Shown: positions 36,190 to 47,800, numbered from the stretch's first letter. The stretch is 64,000 nucleotides of DNA from Gnetum montanum (GCA_015680685.1 MNCI01018250.1:92832-156831), one strand, 5' to 3'. The notes: a model not told the origin generated them from the sequence alone. A program made the numbers and translations.

Positions 36190-37440
36190 GCTAAATATAG
36201 TATAGCTTCAAGTGTGAATAGTTCACTAGATTGGCAAACTTATTTCTATCTTGATTAGCAAGCTTGAATGCTCTGTTGTCATAGGCCTTAGTGACTAGGA
36301 AAGGCCCTTCCCAATTGGTTGAGAATTTTTCTGTAGGTTCACGAATGGCCATGAGGACTAGGTTCCCTTTCTTGATTGAGCACTAATGCTAATTGTGATG
36401 ATGCTTTTTTCATTGTTTTTCTTCATACCACTCGATGCAATCAAGAGTATGCATGTGCTCCTCCTCTATTGAGTCAAGGTCTACAGTTCTCAACTCATTA
36501 TTCTAACCTTCATTGATGAAGTTTGAGAGGATTACCCAAGGTGATGAAACCTACAATTCAAGTGGTAAAACTACATCAAATAGGTAGACTAGGCTATAAG
36601 GTGTCATAACTGTTGTTATTTGATGCATTATGTAGTAGGCCTAAAGTGTGTAGATTAGTTGCTCATGCCATTGTCATTTACTATTGCTTAGCATCTTCTT
36701 GAGGAGGTTAATGATAACCTTGTTGGTGGCCTTCGCTTGAGGGTAGTATTGCAATGAAAAAGAGTGCTTGATGCTGAAGTGCTTGCAAAAGAATTGGATT
36801 TTGGTGCTACTAAACTATGGTCTGTTGTCCATCACTATGGTCATGGGAAAGCTGAAATAGGTTACTATATTATCTAACACGAACTTGCAAACCTATTGTG
36901 ATGTCATCTTCCTAAGAGAAATTACTTTGACCCACTTGGTGAAATATTCTGTTGTGGTTATTATGAAGCTATGCCTTGTGTAGGACTTAGGAGTTATGGG
37001 TTTGATAATGTCTAGGCCCCAATGTTGGAACAGCCACATGGTTTGCATTGTATGCAATTCAATTTGTGGCACATGCATCAAGTTACTATGCCATTGACAA
37101 ACATCACACGTTTTGACTTTCCAAATGTAATTGCTCTCCATGTAAGGCCAATAGTAGCCTAGTCATCTGATTTTTACTACCATTGCCCTAGGTTCTATGT
37201 GACCTCCACATAGTCCTTTGTGGAATTGCTCAATGATTGCTTTTGCTTCATTTTCACTTATGCAAGTTAGCAATATGCCATCATAGGATTTGTGACATTA
37301 TGTGTTATCACCCATGATGACGTATTGTTGTGAACATTTGCTTACTATGTCCTTTTGAGTAGTAGTTAGGTGTTATGGGGCCTTACCTTGTAGACGGTAC
37401 ACCTTGCTATCGTCATACCAATCTTTTGCGTGGGTGGTGC
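36190..37440 (-). pseudogene. Gypsy integrase, minus-strand element D
   Basis: The zinc region shows FHKGLCGGHI (about 37,220) and CDVCQ (about 37,100). The core has WGLDIIKPITP (first Asp) at 37,010 and VMDNRP (second Asp) at 36,830. At the third position the family has YYPQxNGQxExTNK; here it reads YYPQAKATNK (about 36,740), so about four residues are missing and the catalytic Glu is Lys. The C-terminal region continues through NWEGPFLV (about 36,300) and LKLYYI near 36,190. Stops are frequent. It cannot be active. Confidence 0.85.
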
Positions 37441-37589
37441 TAATTGTGGCTATGGATGTGTCTTTGATGGTTTGCATGATAGGTGTAGTGTAATCTACAA
37501 CTACATTGCTAACTTTAGGGAACATGTTGGACATTAACAATTGCAAAGTATTGAAGCAAGTGTTTTGTCAAATCGCAGTAAGGCTGTAA

Positions 37590-37880
37590 ATGTTGTGCTT
37601 TATAGGTGTGAACCTCTACTATTTGGTTGACCACTAATTGTGAATCACCTCAAATCACTATGTGTTGGATCTCTAGGTCACGTGCTATAAGGATTCCTTG
37701 AAGGACATCTTCGTACTCTACCATGTTGTTAGTACAAGGAAATGTGAAATGATATGCAAAAGGTCGAATCTTCCTAGAGGGAAACATGATAATAGTAGCA
37801 GTGCTACCTCTTTAAGAGGTTGAATCTTCATCAAAATGCAAGAGTGCCTCATAGTTATTAGGCACTTGGCTGATACTGCT
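37590..37880 (-). pseudogene. Additional (archaeal-type) RNase H, element D
   Basis: The minus strand reads LHFDEDSTS at about 37,850, CTNNMVEYEDVLQGILIA at about 37,700, and IRGDSQLVVNQI at about 37,640. The acidic residues are recognisable. It sits between the ordinary RNase H and the integrase, the position known for the Tat lineage of Ty3/gypsy. This makes element D Tat-like. Confidence 0.8.
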
Positions 37881-37899
37881 AACATGCTTGTCTAGGAAC

Positions 37900-39590
37900 T
37901 TAGGGTTTATAATAGCTTGATTATCTACTAGTGAAGTCATGAGTTGTGTGGCTATATCTTGACCTTTTATTAAATATTATGCAACATAATGCAGGTCAAA
38001 CTCCATTGTTATTGCTTTCCTCTGTGCAATGTGACTACTTTCATAGATATTCATTGTTATAACTTGAAGTACATTGTCCTTGCAAATGATGTTAACCTAG
38101 CTACAGAAGAGGTAATGCCTCTACTTCTTTAGTGAAAAGACTAGGGCAAGGCAATACTTCTCCATGTCATTGTATCTCATTTCATGGGCTACTAATGCAT
38201 GGCTTAGGTAGTAGATTGGGACCTCTACGCCATCATCTTACTTTTGGTGAAGTAGAGAAGCAATGGACATGTCAAAAGTGGCAAGGTAGATGTAAAAAGG
38301 TTTATCTCCTTGCAAAGGGTGAACCATAGGAAATTGTGCTAGCTCTTGCTTAATGTTGTTGAAGGCTTGTTGGTATTGAGCTATCCACTCAAAGCAAGCT
38401 CTTTTCTTGAGCAAATGTTACATTGGTTGTAGCTTATTGGTTAACTAGTCCATAAACCTACGTATGAATTGTATTCTACCTTGCAACCCTCATAGCTCTT
38501 TAAGGTTAGTTAGTGGTGCTAAGTTGGTTATGGCCTTAACCTTGTCAAGATCTATGCGTATGCTTGCTTCAGATACTACAAAGCTTAGCATCCTCACCTT
38601 TTTGATGCCAAAAACACATTTCTTGTGGTTTAACCTAAGCTTATGTTTTAAGCAATGTTTAAGCACTAAGTCTAAGTCATTTACATGGCTATGGGCCACT
38701 TTGGACTTAACTACTATATCAACCACATAGTCATTGAGCAAACTCAACATGTAATCACTAAAGATGTACATCATTATGTGTTGGTATGTTGCTCCTATGT
38801 TCTTTAGTCCAAAAGGCATCATTGTGTAGCAAAATGTACCCCAAAGGGTCATGAAGGTTGCACTAAGCTGGTGCTCAGGGTTGATTCTAATTTTGTTTCC
38901 TAATTTGGTTGTAACCTAAAAACCCATTTATGAAGGATAATAAAGCATGTCCAGCCATGGTATCGATTAGTTGATCAATACTAGGTACTGGAAAATCATC
39001 TTGATCATTACCTTATTTAGGTCCCAGAAGTCTATGCAAATGCATATACTTCCATTTTTCTTAGGCACAAATATGATGTTGGAGAGCCAATCCACATAGT
39101 CAATAGCGCAAATGAAACTAGCTTTGTAAAGCTTGGTGATCTCATCATGGACTACCAATGCCATCTCAAGTATAACCTTGCATGCTTTCTGTTTAACTGG
39201 TTTGATGCAAGGGTCAAGGATGATGTTGTGTTGGACTAGTCAAGGATCTAGGCCCAACATGTCCTCGTATGACCATGCAAATGCTTTGATGTTATCATTA
39301 AGTACTTTAGTGATGTCTTGAGCATGCTAGGGTTTTAGCGAGGAGCTTAGTTTTAGTGTTCTTACCTCATCATTGTGCATTACCATAGGGATCTTGACAA
39401 GGGAATCCTCCATGACATCCCCTGCCTCAAGGTTAAGAGCCTTAACTAGATGGTCGGGCTAGTCTAGTGGTGCTTCAACAAATGCCATGTATTCATTGTA
39501 GGCTATAGACTCAAGGTCTAGGAAATAAGGGTTAATGCATTGCTTAATATTGTCATAAGGCCCCATGAGAACCAAGGGTGAGAAGATCTA
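37900..39590 (-). pseudogene. Gypsy reverse transcriptase and RNase H, element D
   Basis: On the minus strand the pre-RT segment reads FAWSYEDMLGLDP (about 39,270). The RT N-terminal part LSNIIFVPKKNGSI lies near 39,060, MPFGLKNIGATYQ at about 38,800, and the catalytic box reads YVVDIVVKS at about 38,720 where the family has YVDD, so one Asp is lost. The ordinary RNase H covers about 37,980-38,330 (IYLATFDMSI, then YYLSHAL). Long open stretches (for example 120 codons at 38,490-38,852) show less decay than E1. I found no gag upstream. Confidence 0.88.
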
Positions 39591-39599
39591 CTCCTGCAT

Positions 39600-41690
39600 A
39601 GCCATGTCATGTCCTGAAAAAATAAACTAGAAAAACATCAAGTGGCACATATTTTGACAAAGTTAATATGCACAAATGAGAAAAATAAATCTAATGAAAT
39701 TTGCTTAAGTATGCATGCAAATTGCTATGGGAGGTAAACATGTTTATGCTAGTCTTAGGCCTCGGTAGGCCACCGATGTGTCAAGCATGCCATTTTGAGG
39801 AGGGTCGGTCATGCTTAGGAGTGGGATTAGCTTGCACATTTTTAGGGTAGCAAAAAATCATCTTTTCAAGCTCAATATGATTGACTACACCCTCATCCAA
39901 CTATGCTCTCCATTGGACATGTGGTGGCAAGCGTAGTCCCTAGTCGGTGGATCATTAAATGATCCTAGGAGGATATATAGACATGGTTTTACCATGGTAA
40001 CTTGCCATTTTTTGCCATTTCACCATGATGTTGGAAGTGTAGTCTTGTTCCTGCTTTTGTCTTTAATGTCAATGGAGAGCATAGTTGGGGGAAAGATGAC
40101 ATGCCAAAGTGAACACCTTCACCTAGGGTTGGCAAATGTTGCTAAGGGAGAGAGAGCACTGAGCTGCCTATTGTAGGTGTTTGTGGAGGAGAGGAGGTCA
40201 TTTGCATTAGGTAGGTACATCAACTACATTCTTCCCCTTTTCCTATTTTTCTATCTCTGTTGATTGTGATTTTTTCTTTTGGTGAGGGTTTTGTGGATTT
40301 TAGGAAGCATAGTCTCATGGTGCCACCTTGCACATCCTACCGCAGTAGTGGTAGTCACAACTATGCACTGTTTGCAATGTGGTGTGGTGGTAGGGAGGGC
40401 ATGGAAAGAGGGAAGGTTTTTCTTGTCTAGTTTGGGCTTTTGGGGTCCTTTGGGGCTACATGTGTTTAAGGCTTTGTAGGGTTTGGAAGCTGCATAGGGT
40501 TTTGGGGCATGTGGGGTTTAGGGCCTTGGGCATTATGCTCTACGCTGTGGCTATGGGGGCCATGGCCATCATTTCATGATGCAATGTAGTTGAAGGGGGC
40601 CACGACTGCCATCGTGTGTCATTCTTTTCATCATTTTTTCTTTTTTATTTGGTTTTTTGTGTTGTGCCTACATAGGGTCTAGGGTTTCACACAAGCTGGG
40701 GCACGCAGGGTTGTAGGCCCATGAAGGGTTCTATAGTTGTGCGAGCTTTGCAGGGCTTGAGGGCCACAAGCATTCTGAGGATCATAGGCATTGAGCATTT
40801 TTTTTTGTTATTTTTGAGGAGCGAGGGTTAGAGCCCCATGCATTGTCCATCATGACATGGCTCTATGCAATGCAACCATGGTCACTACTAGGGTTTCGAC
40901 AGTGGCAGGAGGGAGCACTATGATGGGCATGATGGAGATAAGGTTCTACTGCATTTTTCTTTAATTTTTTTCTAATGTTGACAGTGGCAGGTGACACAAC
41001 CTACCATAGCAGCAAAGTGTAAGGTGGTGCCCTAGTAGGTATGACATGATGAGCATGGCACCATGGGGACTACGCTCTCCACGCATTAAGAGCGTAGTCT
41101 GCTAACTATTTGCTAAAATGCCTATTTTTTGAAGGTTGTAGTTTTTGCCAAAGTGTGTGCTTGCCAAAATGCCTATTTTTTAGGACTACTCTCTCCATTG
41201 TGGTAATCCAGAGTTAGTAAAAATTTTCCTAACTATGCACAGTGCTAAACTTGCAAAAACGTAGTATTAATCTTGCAAAATGTGTTATACCCCAATGAGT
41301 ACCAGGCACGTCAAATGAGTTAATTGATGTCCTACATCCATGGAGCCCTAAGGTGTATTATCGAAATTAGGCATTTTTGCTAATTTATGTTAATAATTTA
41401 TAATATATATATCAATATTTTACATCTATGCATGTATACTAATGCTTTGCTTGTTGCTTGATGATTGTAGGATGTTGCTAAAACCCATTTTGATCATAGT
41501 TGTGCTCATGGGAATCCTGTGTTGCATAAGTGAACCTATCCCCAACACCCCTATGCCAAACATGCAAGTAGATCATCAAGTTCTGGGAGCTCCTAGAGTA
41601 CCTATTGTAGTAGTTCAGTGTGATGATGTGGTCACACTTGGTGGTTGAGGCTGCAAGTGCTATCATCGAGACACTACTACTTGGGCAAAT
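39600..41690. other. Upstream flank of element D, no gene
   Basis: It contains sequence related by motif to the left flank, including GACTACGCTCTCCACGC and its inverted partner AGAGCGTAGTC at 41,066-41,100. This is probably the leader and/or 5' LTR of element D, but I could not define LTR ends, a primer site or a target duplication. No gag is visible. Confidence 0.4.
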
Positions 41691-41837
41691 CAAAACATTC
41701 TGAAGTTAGAAAAAATTTTGTTGGGATCTTGTGCAGCTAATGAAAAGATAGAATAAGAAAGTAGAGGAGGAAAAAGTTAAAAAACAGAATTAAGAAAAAG
41801 CTCAAAGTGACATTAACAAAGCAGAGCTAAAACATAA

Positions 41838-41880
41838 AACATTTTCGAGGATTCTCACCCCTTTTCAGTATGTCTCAAGC
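41838..41880 (-). ncRNA. Hammerhead ribozyme-like motif, P1
   Basis: On the minus strand: CTGAAAA (41,862-41,868), stem GGGG, loop TGAGAAT, stem CCTC, then GAAAA. The GAAA box after stem II is intact here, while the first box (CTGATGA in the other copies) carries two changes. Downstream ATGTTTTAGCTC could close stems III and I. Confidence 0.6.
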
Positions 41881-41984
41881 TAAGATGTACAATGTCAAGA
41901 GCACAAGTGCCTAATTTATAGTATCCCAACTTAGTTAAATCTAAAATTTGGAGGCAAAATAAAATTTAACTAGGCCCCACTCAT

Positions 41985-43677
41985 TCAGGTTGAAGTGGGG
42001 GTGGGACGAAGCACTTAAATCCATTTCTAACAAGGAGTGAACGTAACTTTCTAGGATTTCGCCAATAAGAAACCATATTTGGAATAACATTCTAGAGAGT
42101 TGGATCTTTTTGGCGAAGCTGATCAAGTATATGGTTTAGGAGGGCCCTCGCGTTCAAGGATTTAGTAGAAGTACTAAAATCCAATTTGAAGATAAGAGAG
42201 GTCCATTTCCTAACACGAAGGTCATTATTTTGTTGGAGTCTAGCTAGAAGTGTTCCACGTGAAGTAGCAAGAACAAGGTTGAAGCATTTGACCAACAGAC
42301 GAGAAGGATACCCTTGAGCATAAAGTTGTCAGAAGAGTTGCTACCAAATTTGTTGAAGATTGCCAAGACATGATTCCTGATGAGTTATCGTTGAAGTTCT
42401 GCAATGATGACTACTTTTTTCTAATGGAAAGGATGTCATAAGGAGAAAGGGATGTACTAGTATGCATTTAAGGGTTTTTTATAACACTTAGTAGAAATGA
42501 TACCAATGTTAGCAAAATGAGGATCCTTGAAGAAGGTAACATTCAGAATATTAACTGCATAATCAGAAATTGGGGGGGGGGGGGGGGGCCAGTAATGTTG
42601 ATTGATGAATAAACATTACCATATCAAGAGAGAAGAAGTGAAATGGAATCTTTAGAGCCATTATAAATGCCAAAAGCATCATTAATGAATCTTTTAAAAT
42701 ACAAAAGATTTTGGGAATTGGGAGCTGTGAAAACTTGTCTTTCAAGATGACATAAAAAAAGGCATGCATAAACAACGATGAAGTTGCTACCCATTGCAAT
42801 GCCTCTAATCTATTTATATTGAACTCCATTGAATCCCAAGTAGTGTTCTCGAAGCACCAAAGAAGCAATCTCGAGAATGGCATTGCTATAGAGATTCTGC
42901 AAGGGGAATGGTTTTGCAAAAAAATATGTTTCAACCATATCTTTGAAGGAAGTAATGCCATGATTAGTGGGGATGTTAGGGTAAAGAGATTCTACATCAA
43001 AAATAAAGAAAAGTACATTAATAGGTAAAAATCTTGAATGGAGATCACGAATTAAGGTAGAGGAATCTTAAAGGTGATATGGTTGGGAACAAATGATTGG
43101 AAACAAAAAATAATGGAGGAGGCGTGAAGCGAGTTCAAGCACATAACCTGTGTAGGAGTAGATTGGGAGGCCAACCATTATAGGTTTGTGAATTTTAGGG
43201 ATTAAATAGAAATTATAAGGTTTAGAGGCATTGCATTGAAGCATTGAATCCTTAAAATTATTAAAAACCTATAGGTAACAGTTGATGATAGAAAACAGTC
43301 GATGACAAAGATCATCCTATGTAACAGAATCCACACACAAGTAAACATTCGAATCGGAAAGTTGCCCGATTGCTTCTTGAAGATACCAAGAGGAATCTAA
43401 GACACAAAATCCAAGATTTTTATCCACAAGCTAAATGATGATGCTCATGTCTTTTTGAAATTTGCAAAGTGCTTCAAAAAGACGACATGGTAGAGGTAGT
43501 TAACTGCTAAAATCAATAGAGGAGAGTGCAACTTCAAGGGAAGCAAGGAAATTACAAATGCAATTTTCGAGCTTGAGATTGAAACTACTAATTGGAGGAT
43601 TCCAATTGTTACATTGATGGAATTTCATTTTAGCAATTTGAGTTGCCATAATAAACAATGAAGATGAAAATATATCA
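41985..43677 (-). pseudogene. PLE reverse transcriptase, P1, main part
   Basis: On the minus strand, in order: DKNLGFCVLDSS at about 43,410, YLIPKIHKP at about 43,190, FDVESLYPNIPT (motif A Asp) at about 42,985, FNGVQYK then a stop and IRGIAMGSN at about 42,800, and FKRFINDAFGIY (motif C, usual DD now ND) at about 42,680. The thumb and C-terminal region end with RNPRKLRSLLV-like residues near 42,040. A run of 17 G on the plus strand (42,572-42,588) replaces part of the frame. The ORF ends about 20 codons after this region in every copy. Confidence 0.85.
42572..42588. repeat. Homopolymer run, 17 G
   Basis: In the sister copy P3 this place has only CCCCC (about 55,646-55,650, as ACCCCCATC). 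The run probably grew by slippage, or is a sequencing/assembly artefact. Confidence 0.8.
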
Positions 43678-43757
43678 TGGGTCGTGATATCACGTATGCG
43701 ATATCGTGTACGTGATATCTCATCTGCCCGCGATATTATGTACGTGATATCACAGTC
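43678..43757 (+). promoter_or_regulatory. GATATC palindrome array in family B U3
   Basis: Four exact GATATC copies and one degenerate copy (GATATT) within 80 bases, in contexts such as GTGATATCACG and GCGATATCGTG. It ends about 15 bases before the TATA box. It has the same start and layout as the module at 24,206. Confidence 0.6.
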
Positions 43758-44621
43758 AGCCATAATTTCTATAAATAAGAGGCTGCTCTCCCTCATTTGG
43801 CATCCTAGGCTAGAAGTAGCAAAGCTCTGGAGGATTGATCACTCCAGAGGTAGAATATTCTCCATGTGCCCGTAGTAGGAATCCCCCAAGTGAACGGTTC
43901 TTTATTCGAGTAGCTTTGTACCTAAACGTAAGTTGTGTAGTGCAATAAAGACGAGCTTTGTGGATAAACCTTGCAGTACATGGATAGATTTATTTAATGT
44001 TATTTATTACTTTCCTAGTAGCACGGCATGAGTACGACTTAGTTATGAGCATTGACGAATGTGTACGGATAACCAAGGAATTAGCTACTCATTGCGATTA
44101 GATTCTCTCACCTTTATCTCCTAGAACGTGGAACAAGTACGACTTGATTACGAGCATCTACGGAGGTGTACAGCTAGTCAAGGAATCGGCTGCTCGTCAC
44201 ACTTAGGCTAGTTAGGTGCCTCAGTATGACCGCTTCAAGCACGTGCATTACGTGTGGTAATCCCAGTAACGATTAGCATTTGGTAGCCACAGTTGCACAG
44301 TTCAGGGTGTGTATGGTAAGTGGGAATGGATGCTGACGCTAGTTAATTTAGAGTTAGAACATTAGTTAGAGTAGTTAGTTCTCTCAACCCTTCACCCCTT
44401 AGCATAGGAGATAAACCATAAAAGACCAAAAAATAATCATATACCTCGAACTTACTTAACCATACACCGTGACAACAACAAGTATGTCTGGGAAGACAAC
44501 GATTAATTAACCCCAAGTGTTCCTTGCGGCGTTTAGGCATTTAGTCTGCGAAGTTCGACCGGATCGTGCGTGCTACGCTCGTTTCGTATGGTTGAGTGTA
44601 GGTGTACCTCGCCACTCATCA
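43678..44621 (+). mobile_element. Solo LTR, family B, inserted in P1
   Basis: A single LTR of about 944 bp with TATAAATA at 43,770-43,777 and the ACTCATCA end at 44,614-44,621. Its last 327 bases match 1-328 of the window. The PLE sequence continues on both sides (minus strand), but compared with copies P2 and P3 about 35 bases of PLE are missing at the insertion and no target duplication is visible, so the left end is truncated or the site was rearranged. It contains an internal duplication: GAGTACGACTTAGTTATGAGC near 44,030 and AAGTACGACTTGATTACGAG near 44,136. Confidence 0.8.
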
Positions 44622-44850
44622 GAAGTCGAGCAAAAGCTATGAATTCTTTGAGAATGTAGTTTTGATCAATGGGGAGAGGTCGAGGGATAAATTAAGTCCA
44701 AAGTTGAGAACTTTAATTTCGTTGGCTAAAAGAGTGCATGATAAAAAATTATGGATCACAAAATTAGAGATATGATTTTCGATTCTGCGAACTATTTTAC
44801 ATGCAAAGAGCAAATGTGTGTACGAATTCTGGTTGATGGCAAGAAACCAA
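44622..44850 (-). pseudogene. PLE RT ORF, N-terminal part, P1
   Basis: The part of the RT ORF upstream of the inserted LTR: on the minus strand it has a NEIKVL/LGL-like tract before the LPIDQNYILKEF-type stretch, as in P3 at 54,440-54,540. The conserved ORF1 stop (TAA, complement 44,855-44,857) lies just before it. Confidence 0.65.
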
Positions 44851-44854
44851 AAGT

Positions 44855-47057
44855 TTAAACGTGATCAAGGTGAGGAGTTTTAGATGTGTAGTGAAAAATT
44901 TCATAGGTGGAGTAAACGGTTAGTGGCTCAAATAGCATAGAATTTAGACTCAGTGGAGGGTTGCTTGGGGCAGAGACTAAAAGTAATGGCACAAAGGTAA
45001 CTGGTGTGGAGGTCGAGGTCACTGAAAAATGAAAGGGAGTGGTTGAAGGGGGCAAAACGGGATGGGTTTGGGTTGTATTGGGATATGGCAAAGGGGTTTG
45101 GTTTAGTGGTTGAATTTGGGGCCCAGCCCATGGTGAATTGGTACAGGCTAGATGCTTCAAGTTTAAATTTTCATTTGATTTGTGCCCTCCATCATTTACA
45201 AAGCTATTGTTAACAAAATCATTGTTAACCAAACCATTATTTAAGAATATGTCATCCTGTTGTGAACCTTGAAAACCCTATAGATTGTCATTTTTTTTTG
45301 GAGCCATTATCGTTGGTCCCATTGTTGCTTCCACTAACATCGCCATTGAAAAACTTATTGTTGTTGCCATTGTTAAAAGATTGGTTGAATTTTTTTCCAT
45401 GACTGTGATCTAGGACAAGTGCACCACCTGTTGCCTGCTGCACACGGGGTTAAGGCAGCCGTTGGTCACCTCGCGTGCTGCTGCCTCCTTGTGCGCCACC
45501 TCACGCACCGCATGCATTGCCTCAGGCATTGTGAATGTTGTGTGTGCCACCATGGGCACCATGCACACTACCACCTCACCCGCCGTCACCATGCATGCTC
45601 GAAAAACCTTGAAAACCTTAATGCAAATCAAAGTTCTAAAAACCCTAACATGAGCCAGAGTACAGAGAACCACCGCAATTGAGAGCCAATTGCTTGTAGG
45701 TTGTAGACCTACCATTGCTGAAATCTGTCTGTAGACTGTGAACAAGGTACCGCGAGTTCGATCTAGGGTTTGGTTAATTTGGCCACAATTGCTGTTGCTG
45801 CTAGTTTTGCCTAGAATTTGGCTGTTGTTGCCATTTTTTTTACTATTGATTTGTCTACTACTGATAATGAATGTTTTTCTAGTTTTGCCATCCTACGTTA
45901 GACTAAGGTTATTGCAGATTTGGCAGAGATAGATCAGGGTTAGGCTCAAAACCTGATGACTATTTATGCTGCAAGAAACTGTCATCTGTCTGTGTGCTGC
46001 GATTTTGCTATTTTTGGCATTTTTGATGTTGGTTTCGACATAGAGAAAAATTTGGAGAAATGATGCCACAATATTTTAGCCATTCACCAAATTTTTGAAA
46101 TGTTACATCCCATTTCTGATGCATAATTTCTTTACAAACTTCCTTAATTGTGGGCATGGCATTAAGGTGGTCTATCTCAACTTTGATGATAGATGCTGCA
46201 TTCTTATGTTTTTCCTTTGCTTTTCTTTGAGCATCGACATGAATGTCAAATTGAAGATGTTCATTGAAGAAAGCCTACTCCAATTTCTTGATGCAAGCCT
46301 ACATTAGAGCATTCTGAAATGGGGGTGGTTGTTGAATGCAATCAATGCATTCAACCAGCTTTTGCACAGCATTATGTGGGATGGACTCCACCTTTTGATG
46401 ATGTGTTTTAGCTGAGATGATTTCAGCATGGAGCTAGGCTTCTTGGAGCCTAAGGTTGTGCTTATGCTAAAGTGCCAAAAATTTTTGCTGGAGGCTAGTG
46501 TCACCTTTTGGAGAAGAGGCTTTAAGACTAGGAGCCAAAATTTGAAGACTATGAACAAGCAATTTTTTGGAATGAAGATGCTCGATTCATTCCTTGGTTC
46601 GTTGAGAACGATCAGCAACATAAAGGTGTTTTCGAAAACCTTTAGCTACCATTTAAATTATTTCCTGTAAAACATTAGGAATTGTAGTAGAATCGTTACA
46701 AATAGGAATAGAGGCTTGAGCATCATGAAGCTATTGTTGGAGAGTAGCACATTGTGAATGAGCTTTCGAAAGTTGTTGTTGACAAAGAGAGAAATTGGAG
46801 AGAAGTTTGTCAACTTCACATTTAGTCCTAAAGGAGATATTAAGAAATGTCTCTATAGAACCAAAAGGATCATCTTGAATTGGTCAATTCACAAGACACA
46901 GACCTACAGCCAGATTCATGTCCTATTTCGATAGAGCATCCAGTGTATGCAATTGTTTTCGTGATGAACCTGTAGAAGGATCTGAATTCAACTCATGTTG
47001 GGAACTTGCAAGAGTTCATTAATTGAAAGCAAATGAAGGTTGACTTGCAGAGCTCAT
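44855..47057 (-). pseudogene. PLE ORF1, P1
   Basis: A decayed ORF1. The start is the ATG at 47,057 (MSSASQPSFAF). LLSNFSLCQQQLSKAHSQC and LQQQLHDAQA follow (about 46,700-46,810), a heptad-like coiled-coil region. Then come KHNLRLQEA, and an Asn/Gly-rich part in frame with small repeated N and F residues (about 45,270-45,400). A Pro/Thr/Ser-rich end has NQTPLPYPNTTQTHP (about 45,075-45,130) and TSKTPHLDHV at the stop. The TAA is shared with P2 and P3. The middle (45,420-45,750) is richer in G and C than the rest. Its function is unknown; RNA binding is only a guess. Confidence 0.65.
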
Positions 47058-47092
47058 TTCTGTTTAGGTAGCAAGATAGACAAAGAATTTTG

Positions 47093-47506
47093 GGGTTAGA
47101 AAAAATTTTGTTGGGATATTGTACGACTAATAAAAAGATGGAATAAGAAAGTAGGAAAAAGTTAAAAAAACAGAATAAAGAAAAAGCTCAAATTAACATG
47201 TACAAAGTAGAGCTAAAACATAAAACGGTTTTTGGGATTCTCACCCCTTGTCAGTATGTCTTAAGCTAAGATGTGCAATGTCAAGAGCATAAGTACCTAA
47301 TTTCTAGTGTCCCAACTTAGTTAAATCTAAAATTTAGAGGCAAAATAAAATTTAAGCCCCACTCATTTAGGCCAAAGTGGGGGTGGGACAAAGTACTTTA
47401 ATTTGTTTTTAACAAGGAGCGAATGCAGCTTTCTAGGCTTTTGCAAGTAAGCGACCACATATGGAATGACGTTTTAGAAAGTATAGGATTTAGTATAGGG
47501 TTTACG
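47093..47506 (-). mobile_element. 5'-truncated PLE copy T1 (pseudo-LTR of P1)
   Basis: About 414 bp directly upstream of P1 in its orientation. On the minus strand it starts AAACCCTATAC inside the RT C-terminal region, has a small internal change, then the 3' UTR, a hammerhead-like motif and the tail. The next bases begin P1. Tandem truncated copies in front of a full copy are the hallmark called pLTR in Penelope elements. Confidence 0.75.
47226..47268 (-). ncRNA. Hammerhead ribozyme-like motif, T1
   Basis: On the minus strand: CTGACAA (47,248-47,254), GGGG, TGAGAAT, CCC and AAAAACCG. It differs from the family by one change in CTGATGA and by loss of the G of GAAA. Confidence 0.5.
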
Positions 47507-47544
47507 ATTTAGAAAAACTTTTAGGATTAGAAAAAAATTTGTTT

Positions 47545-47800
47545 TTTGTTTTTGTCTTTCTTTTTATTGTTTGTTTTTATCTTTGGTTGCCTAGTGGCAT
47601 TGCCTTAGCACATTAATGAGGGGTGCAAGTCCCCAAAAATATTTTGTGTAACAACTAACATTGTGCAATGCTATGAGCTTTTCTGTTTTTAACTAATTTT
47701 ATAGTTCTATAGTTTTTCCTCTATTGTGTTATCGTTTCTTTACGAAGACACATGAGATCCATTCAAAATTTTTAACTCCTAAAATTTCTTTCTAACTCGT
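47545..47800 (+). mobile_element. PLE 3'-end fragment (subfamily 2)
   Basis: Plus-strand fragment similar to 48,368-48,650: TTTGTTTTTGTCTTTC, GGCATTGCCTTAGCACA, hammerhead-like motif, then an AACTCCTAAAATTT tail. It lies back to back with T1, so the two arrays diverge from about 47,510-47,545. Confidence 0.65.
47611..47650 (+). ncRNA. Hammerhead ribozyme-like motif, subfamily 2, copy 1
   Basis: TTAATGA (47,613-47,619), GGGG, TGCAAGT, CCCC, AAAAATATTTTGTGT. The loop of stem II differs from subfamily 1 (TGAGAAT), while the stem is unchanged. Confidence 0.5.

Larger units (their letters stand above)
41700..47092 (-). mobile_element. Penelope-like element copy P1 (interrupted by a solo LTR)
   Basis: A minus-strand copy running from the start of ORF1 (ATG complement of 47,055-47,057) to an AT-rich tail near 41,700. 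It carries ORF1, the RT ORF, a hammerhead-like motif and the tail, in the same order as copy P3. The RT is split by an LTR inserted at 43,678-44,621. I name it PLE because the RT follows the Penelope pattern (KNLG before the palm, FDVESLYPNIP, AMGSN, FINDAFG, then the C-terminal RNPRKLRSLLVR region) and the copies are preceded by truncated copies. No GIY-YIG endonuclease is visible. Confidence 0.85.

Noticed and set aside
41066-41100. Rho-independent terminator
   Set aside because: An inverted repeat exists, but this is plant nuclear DNA and it matches the flanking 96-bp repeat family, not a bacterial terminator.
45410-45745. 111-codon minus-strand ORF and overlapping plus-strand frames in P1 ORF1
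   Set aside because: They overlap one another in several frames in a GC-richer stretch. The equivalent frames are broken differently in P2 and P3. Only the ORF1 frame is treated as likely coding.
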